64,000 nt of DNA, taken from Pratylenchus scribneri (Eukaryota > Nematoda > Chromadorea > Rhabditida > Pratylenchidae). This document shows positions 59,001 through 64,000 of this stretch, in pieces. Both the position numbers and the translations under genes were made by a program. Within the stretch, counting starts at the first letter, position 1. Each line of letters starts with the position of its first letter. Below the pieces are notes generated by a model. That model worked only from the letters and a program-made list of their open reading frames with translations. It made no database searches and was not told the origin of the DNA. Where the stretch lies: the NCBI GenBank assembly GCA_030063045.1, contig JAQSEB010000187.1, forward strand, positions 620,001-684,000. Reading direction: 5' to 3'.

Positions 59001-61888
59001 CGGCTCCGTCCTTTTTGGCCTCTCCCTTCATCCTTGCGCGTGTTCCTTCCCACCCAAATATACTATTCGATGTTTGTCCCCACATTTGGGCCCTTTCACC
59101 GATGGCCACTTCACACTTCTTCGGCCCATCGCCTTCCCTTTTCCCCTTCCGGGCACCTCTTCATCAGGGAAAGTCCTTTCACCCCGCCACCATCAACTAC
59201 CGATTGGCCTCCAACCCAAACCCCCCCCCCCCTTTTAGTGTGTACCCCATTCATTCACAATTCATTCTCTTAAGGCCGATTGTTTCCGTCCCCTTCGGCC
59301 TCCAATTCCCCCTTTTTACTTTTGGCCATCGAAGAATGGCTGGATGATGATGAAAGGCGGCAAAATGCGAATGTGAAAAGGCACAAACACAGCTGCGCCA
59401 AACTAAAATACGCTCATATACTATTAAAAACTAAAAAGTCACCCTTCTATCATCATTCCATCAAAGTAATTTCTAGAAAGTGGCGCGAACAATTTTTCAT
59501 CATTTCATTAACTTTGTCATCAAAACATGCGCGAAGTGGTTAAAAAAATGAAATCGAGTCAACAAAGAATGTGAAATTTACACGTGCAAATTTTGTTCAC
59601 ATTTGACATTTATAGGTATTTCACTATAAACCATAAAAAGTTTATTGCTCATTGGATTGGTTTAACTCAATTTTATGGCCATATTTTGTCATTGTCCCCT
59701 TTCCCTTTAATGGTCAACTAATAATATGGAGCCAATGGTTGCTATTTGAGCGCGAACAATTTTTCATTGTCAAAAACATATCCATAGCCGATTGCCTGGT
59801 TAAAAATGAAATCGTGTCGACAAAGAATGTGAAATTAACACGTGCAATTTTGTTCACATTTGGCATTTAATTCACTCTAATTTGTTTATTGGTCATTGGA
59901 TTGAAGGGCTAAATTTTATCCTTTTATGGCCAAATTTTGTCATTGTCCCCTTTTCCTTTTTGTCAATTAAAATGGACACAACTTTGTCCAATTCCAATTC
60001 ATTTAATTTTCCACCTTTTTGCCCAATTAATTATCATTAAACAATTTTTGTCAATTTTCAGCTAAATTCTGTCCGCTTTGTTCGACCAATGAACCGGTCC
60101 CAGATTTGCCAAAACATATTGCTGAACAACACAATATTCCCGTGGAAATTGCCCACAGATTGGCGCAACAAACTCAATCAAACAAAACAACAATTAATAT
60201 AAAGACTGAACTAAACGGGTGAGTACGGAAATCACAAAGGAGAATTGAGGGAAATTAAAATAGAATGAAAGCATTGTCAAATCATATAGTTCAGTTTAAA
60301 ATAATAATATTTGGAAATATTTCCAGCAATCAACAAAATTGCCCCTTTTTAATAGTGAAAAATGGAATTTTTTGGATAGTTTTTTAATAGATTCACAAAT
60401 CCCTGATTTATTTTGTTAGAGAAAAATCTTAAATAAAAATTCATATATTTTCCCGGGATAATTTTTATACATTTAATGAGAAAATCAGTGCAAAAATACA
60501 CAAATATGGAATTCATTATTTTGACCATCAACCACCACATTTAATTCATTCATTCCTTTGTCCCATTCCAATGTCCATTCTCCTCCCATCCATTTTGGCC
60601 CCCCCTCCCAAGCTTAATTTGCATTTTCCACCAAAATCGGCTGACCATTTCCTCTCCCCCTTTCCATTTTAGGGCAACCACCAAATTTGGGAATGGCCAC
60701 AAAAGAAAAAAAAAATTAATTTGCGCACAAAAATTTTGTGTCCGCCGAATATTTGACAAAAAATTGGGAGAATGGGAGGGAAATTGTGGAATGGAAGGAG
60801 GGAGGACCTTTTTTGGTTTTGGCCAAGGGGGCATAAATATTAATGAGGAGGGAAGGGAGGGGAGGCCCCAATTGGCGGAGGAATAAAAAAAATTATTGGG
60901 GGAAGAAATGGCGAGCCAATCGCGTCTTCCCCTTCCCCTCTTCCCCCAATTCAATTTAGCCATCATTTATTTGGCCCATTCCTCCACATTCCCCCAAAAA
61001 TTGATGGTGGCCATAAATGACGGTGGTTGGCCAATTTAGGAAAATAAATTTGCGCTAATTCACATTCCCTTTTGGGATATGTTCAAAGGTGTACGGGACA
61101 ATTGTGATTGTGACCGCTTTTTAAACTGTAACTCAATGAGGCAATAACCAATCAGAGAAGGCGATATACCATTTGAAAGCGCGAAATCTGCTCTAAAAAG
61201 TGGCCTATAAATTAATATGAATTTCATCCTTTTAATTTATTTATTCGTCTTTGAATGGAATAAATTAAATTTTCTAATTGATTTGAGTAAAAGCCGCTTA
61301 TTTTTAAAAAGAATTTTAATTTTTAAGAAATTAATAAGGCCACTTTTAGTATCATTAAGGGCTTTCAAATGTCATATTGCCTTCCTAAATTGGCTGCTTC
61401 CTTATTGAGTTATGGCCAAAAGAACATCCACGCATTTTTGAGCAATTTGATTTTACAAATTTTCAAAATTAGGAAGGCTAATTAAAAGGCAATATAATTT
61501 TCAATTTTTCAGTGATTCATCATCAATGGCTGATTCTTCCGTATGTTCCACTGTTGCCGAATTACTTGCCACTGTTCCATCTTCATCATCCGTCTCATCC
61601 CCTTCGGCCCAATCACCGCCTATTTCCTCCCCCACCGACAACATTTTTGCCCATCCTTGCCCGGAACCCGAATGTTCCATTGCATTTCGGCATTCTCGCC
61701 AACTCAAGGCACATTCCTTGGTGCATTCTCCGGCAAAATTTCGACTCGTCCATCGATGTAATGAATGTGTTGGCGAAGAATTCGCAACGAAGGCTGAATT
61801 GGATTCACACAATGCGGAAAAACATTCAACAAATGTTGAAGGGAAATCATCGGCTGAAGCTGGCGGTCATTTTTGCGATATTTGTCAG
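44012..61888 (+). CDS. zfh-2: zfh-2 / ZFHX3-ZFHX4-type zinc-finger homeobox protein, N-terminal part
   Basis: Eleven exons: 44012-44132, 44561-44709, 45060-45264, 45310-45542, 45929-46015, 46353-46471, 47185-47438, 47986-48084, 57998-58177, 60062-60218, 61513-61888; 395 codons, all phases close, and the frame is still open at the last donor, so the gene continues beyond the window. Exons 2-3 carry the family signature: [46 protein letters not shown] and [11 protein letters not shown], nearly the same as vertebrate ZFHX3/4. Further C2H2 fingers: [17 protein letters not shown] (exon 5), a diverged CQPC pair (exons 6-7), CGKCHW (exon 7), FCPLC...HIAEQH (exon 10), and [16 protein letters not shown] and FCDIC (exon 11). 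Linkers are Ser-, Asp/Gly- (exon 8) and Lys-rich (exon 9). The homeodomains expected in this family are not in the window. ZFHX proteins are large nuclear transcription factors of neurons and muscle. Intron 4 begins with GC. The ATG is plausible, but upstream exons cannot be excluded. Confidence 0.92.
44160..44425. repeat. 30-bp minisatellite (family 30), copy 2, in zfh-2 intron 1
   Basis: About nine units of AATAATTCCGCCTGTTTGTG plus TTTTCGCTTAG, the reverse complement of the array at 32.5 kb. Its left edge has ATTTCATCTAAATAATTCCG, the same terminal variant that closes copy 1, and its right edge lacks the CTTAGA part, so the order of variants is conserved with inverted orientation. Confidence 0.93.
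46545..46860. mobile_element. Foldback element family B, copy 3 (zfh-2 intron 6)
   Basis: Left arm TTAACCAATTTTGATCATTT, TTTTGGCTATCTAATAATC; right arm TTAAATAGCTAACAGTCTA, ATCATCAAAATTGGTTCAGTC, GATGAGTTA. Lies between exons 6 and 7 with no effect on the splice sites. Confidence 0.75.
48745..48935. mobile_element. Family D ACCGG-rich repeat, copy 3
   Basis: TTTTCGATTGAAAAAAATC, ATGAAATTCAAACCG, AAAATAGGACAAAACGGAAC, TCCCGGTTTAAAACTGAC, in the same order as copy 1. Confidence 0.55.
50700..51090. repeat. 30-bp minisatellite (family 30), copy 3, in zfh-2 intron 8
   Basis: About 13 units of the AAACAGGCGGAATTATTCTA type. It starts with variants lacking TTCTAAGC (GGAGGAATTAAGAAGGCGG), has the TTCTAAGCGAAAACAC core in the middle and ends with TTTAGATAAAACAC and TTTAGGAGAAACAC units: the same polarity as the copy at 32.5 kb. 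Confidence 0.93.
53430..53780. mobile_element. Foldback element family A, copy 7
   Basis: Arms AAGGCGATATGCCATTTGTG ... CTCTCTAAAAAGTGGCC and TTATAGAGGACACC ... TCAAATGGCATATTGCC; right end GAGCTATAATCAAAAATGAA. Confidence 0.75.
54320..55756. mobile_element. GC-rich inverted-repeat element with TAA target duplication (PIF/Harbinger-like?)
   Basis: The first 43 bases (CCCCTTGTTCACAATGGCGC ...) are exactly the reverse complement of the last 43. The trinucleotide TAA flanks both ends (54317-54319 and 55757-55759), the kind of 3-bp duplication made by PIF/Harbinger elements. The left part holds a 73-bp tandem period (GTTCACAATGGGCGCG at 54390, 54463, 54536) and the right part 58- and 73-bp periods (starts at 55422, 55480, 55553, 55626). 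The middle, about 54610-55260, is ordinary AT-rich sequence with no transposase. Overlapping open frames in the right array are repeat artefacts. Confidence 0.85.
56330..56575. mobile_element. Family D ACCGG-rich repeat, copy 4
   Basis: GAAAATCGATGAAATTAAAAC, AACCGAAAGAGGAAAACG, AAAACCGAAAACTTG, CCGTTTAAAACTGAC. A short open frame across it is fortuitous. Confidence 0.55.
57163..57480. mobile_element. Foldback element family A, copy 8
   Basis: A well-preserved copy: TCTTTTGGCCATATCTCAAG, AAGGCGATATACCATTTTATG, GTCCTCTAAAAAGTGGCC, then inverted GCCACTTTTTAACTGG and TTGTTGAGATATGGCC. Confidence 0.8.
59480..59975. repeat. Two-copy tandem duplication, about 270-bp unit (zfh-2 intron 9)
   Basis: Blocks at about 59482-59712 and 59750-59975 share GCGCGAACAATTTTTCAT, ACAAAGAATGTGAAATT, ACACGTGCAA, TTTTGTTCACATTTG, GTCATTGGATTG and TTTTGTCATTGTCCCC in the same order. 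No coding potential is conserved between them. Confidence 0.7.
61110..61440. mobile_element. Foldback element family A, copy 9 (zfh-2 intron 10)
   Basis: Arms AACTCAATGAGGCAATAACC, AAGGCGATATACCATTTG, CTCTAAAAAGTGGCC and inverted AGGCCACTTTTAG, ATGTCATATTGCCTTCC, ATTGAGTTATGGCC. Confidence 0.8.
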
Positions 61889-62254
61889 GTAAAGTCGAAA
61901 GTGTTTTTTTTTGATACTTTGTGAAGTTATTCTCAATGAAATTACGAGAATTTGATAATTCAAATAGGAATAGAAGACAATTGAGTACCTCCATTAGTTT
62001 TAGGCCCATGGATCAACGAAGCTTCAGCCACTTTAGTAAAGCAATATGCCTTTTGAAAACCTTAAAAGTCCTCTAAAAAGTTGCAATAAAATTATTATGA
62101 AATTTACCTTTTTTATTTATTAATTATTCGCCTTTGAGTATAATAAACCCAATTCTTTGAGGAAAAATCTATATTTTAGAAAATTTTATAAGTATCTAAA
62201 CATTAAGAAAGCCACTTTTTAGAGGATATTTATTTAGGGCTTTCAATAGGTTTA
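61889..62254. other. Start of zfh-2 intron 11 and 3' flank of the minus-strand gene
   Basis: Occupied mainly by foldback family A copy 10. No zfh-2 exon is recognisable from here to the window end. Confidence 0.55.
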
Positions 62255-62312
62255 TCACCTTCCTGAATTGGTTACTTCCTTATTGAGATATGGCCAAAAG
62301 AATGGCCTAGGC
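61978..62312. mobile_element. Foldback element family A, copy 10
   Basis: Starts ATTGAGTACCTCCATTAG; arms CCTCTAAAAAGTTGC and GCCACTTTTTAGAGGATATT; ends GAGATATGGCCAAAAGAATG. Its right arm overlaps the last exon of the minus-strand CCDC137-like gene. Confidence 0.8.
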
Positions 62313-62859
62313 TTTACCAAAACGGGCCTAAATTTAACTAAAAATGAATATAATAATTTATTTCTTGCCTTCAATAATTCCTCATTTATTGCCTTATTTG
62401 TATCTTTGCTAATTCGATGCATCAATCTTTCTGCATTTTCCCATGGCCTTTGCTGGTATCCCAACTTTTCTGCTTGTTCTACAACAAAAAGGATGTATTT
62501 TTATTTTTTTTATTATTTACCCTGGAGGCTATTTTTCAATTTTTTGCGTCTTTTTTGCTGCATTTGTTCTGCCGGTTTTTTAGTCAATTTCATTAATTCC
62601 TGTAATTCCCGCATTCGCCAAGTGGTCGGTTGATTGTCCAGCATTGATTCCGTTGGAGGTTTATTCTTCCTAAATTCACAAATCATTTGGGCTAATTTTT
62701 CAAAAAAAAACAAAACCTTCTATTTTTTTTCTCCATCGCTTTGGATGGCCTAGGCAATTCAATTTCATCGCCACCAATTTCCACGACAATTTGATTATTT
62801 TGAAATTTGGAATCCTTTTTTGGTGTTTTCTTTGCCGGATATCTTCGATGTCTTCCCAT
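62255..62859 (-). CDS. Small basic CCDC137-like protein, with a 1-base frame break
   Basis: Minus-strand exons 62859-62521 and 62478-62255, separated by a 42-bp GT-AG intron. The start reads MGRHRRYPAKKTPKKD. The frame breaks once in a run of nine T near 62701-62709 on the gene strand; one extra base would join both parts and make the splice phase fit. Visible features: Lys/Arg-rich N-terminus, TTWRMRELQELMKLTKKP, QKRRKKLKNSLQ, then RPWENAERLMHRISKDTNK and a helical EELLKARNK. The order basic region, MRE.., KKRRKK, then a single helix with HR(I/M) recalls the CCDC137 family of nuclear/nucleolar proteins, but the match is from memory and weak. The last about 16 codons and the TGA lie in a family A foldback element. 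The gene sits opposite zfh-2, probably within one of its introns. Confidence 0.5.
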
Positions 62860-63130
62860 TTATTTAATTATTGCTGAAAAATTGCATAAAAATTGAAATA
62901 GTCAAATGCAAATTTGTCTGATCACAAATTTTGCTCCCCATCTCCAATCCCGAGCATGCACGAAAGATGAGATCATCAACTTGGCATGGGCAATGCAAAA
63001 TGCATTGCCGATGCCCAGCCAAAGCCAACAATGACAATGCCCTTGGGCCATTAGACATTATATCCAATTGATTAAAAAACAAATTAATCAAATTTAAAAT
63101 TTTTATGAAAATAGCTTTAAATTCGGAAAA

Positions 63131-63995
63131 GCTTAATTGCCTGTCTAAAGAGGCTGAATTTTGAGTCTAATTTTTCTCCTGTCTAAAGGGGCTGAATTTT
63201 GAGTCTAATTTTTCTCCTGTCTAAAGGGGCTGAATTTTGAGTCTAATTTGGAGGTTTTGAATTAAACTATATAAAAAGGCTTTTCAACATTCTGGGATGT
63301 GCGGAAATCAAAAAGGAGGTGCGCAGGATTAAGCCGGATATAGAGAAATTAAGGTGGATATAGGGGGATTAAGGTGGATATAGGAGGATTAAGGTGGATA
63401 TAGAGGGATTAAGCCCCGAAATTGAGGGGAAATGGCCTGGAGGGCCAGTGGACGGTCGGGGAAGGGTAACAAAGGCCCGGAATGTGCGAGGGATATATGC
63501 GGATATAGGGGGATTAAGCTTAGTTAGGGGCTAGGGATTAGGGTTAGGGGTGGAGCATAGGATTCTCGCGAAGCTGGAAGCAGCCAAACCAAGACTCACG
63601 ACCATCCATTTCGAGGCTTAATCCGGCTTAATCCCCTTAATCCACGTATATCCCCTTATATCCGGCCATATCCTACCCACTCTCAGGGCCTTCAGCCCAT
63701 CTCCCGACCGTCCACTGGCCCTCCAGGCCATTTCCCCTCAATTTCGGGGCTTAATCCCTCTATATCCACCTTAATCCTCCTATATCCACCTTAATCCCCC
63801 TATATCCACCTTAATTTCTCTATATCCGGCTTAATCCTGCGCACCTCCTTTTTGATTTCCGCACACACCAGAATGTCGAAAAGCCTTTTTATATAGTTTA
63901 ATTCAAAATCCTCCAAATTAGACTCAAAATTCAGCCCCTTTAGACAGGAGAAAAATTAGACTCAAAATTCAGCCTCTTTAGACAGGCAATTAAGC
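63131..63995. mobile_element. Large foldback element with arms of about 300 bp
   Basis: The left arm (63131 to about 63465) starts GCTTAATTGCCTGTCTAAAG and the right arm (about 63695-63995) is its near-perfect reverse complement, ending CTTTAGACAGGCAATTAAGC. Arms carry short internal tandems: CTGTCTAAAGGGGCTGAAT repeated three times on the left and twice on the right, and GATTAAGGTGGATATAG repeated three to four times. The central loop of about 230 bp contains GGATATAGGGGGATTAAGC, GATTAGGGTTAGGGG and inverted GGATTAAGCC-type words. No protein frame. It reaches within five bases of the window end, so the right flank cannot be checked. Confidence 0.88.
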
Positions 63996-64000
63996 CCCAC

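Noticed and set aside
58902..59347. Three overlapping open frames rich in Pro/Ser/Phe
   Set aside because: All three frames are open because the region is C-rich on one strand; there is no conserved motif.

Overview
This window looks like nuclear DNA of a nematode. It is AT-rich, its genes are split into many small exons, several introns are only 43-50 bp, and it holds two Patched-related (PTR) transporter-like genes of the kind expanded in nematodes plus the start of a ZFHX3/4-type (zfh-2) zinc-finger gene. A plant-parasitic or other Tylenchina-type nematode is a reasonable guess, but that is inference. Nothing here is bacterial; there are no operons with ribosome binding sites, no CRISPR array, and I found no convincing tRNA or rRNA.

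Layout: (1) 180-2156 (+), a tentative single-pass type II membrane protein with a Cys-rich ectodomain. (2) About 2650-5356 (+), an unrecognised, poorly resolved gene carrying a 950-bp hAT-like element in a putative intron. (3) 5357-9178, mostly non-coding, with a 26-bp minisatellite. (4) 9179-17345 (+) and 18228-28732 (-), two complete Patched-related genes facing each other tail to tail; I resolved 15 and 20 exons and the reading phase closes across every junction. (5) 28.7-44 kb, a long repeat-rich spacer holding a two-exon gene for a 63-residue membrane protein (31475-31807, -) and a 30-bp minisatellite. (6) 44012-61888 (+), the first eleven recognisable exons of a zfh-2/ZFHX3 orthologue, which runs off the window; its intron 8 is about 9.9 kb and full of repeats. 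(7) 62255-62859 (-), a small basic CCDC137-like gene lying opposite and probably inside a zfh-2 intron. (8) 63131-63995, a large foldback element.

The most distinctive content is the mobile and repeated DNA: ten copies of one foldback family (A), three or four of a second (B), four of an ACCGG-rich family (D), a hAT-like element with a perfect 8-bp target duplication and an internal 13 x 31-bp array, a GC-rich element with 43-bp terminal inverted repeats and a TAA target duplication, and two minisatellite families each present at several loci. The 30-bp family keeps the same internal order of variant units at three loci, as if it moves as a structured unit. One family A copy appears to supply the C-terminus and stop codon of the CCDC137-like gene.

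The PTR proteins would act in membranes (sterol-sensing/RND-like transport, cuticle and moulting roles in nematodes), the zfh-2 protein in the nucleus as a transcription factor, and the CCDC137-like protein probably in the nucleus or nucleolus. I see no sign that they form one pathway.
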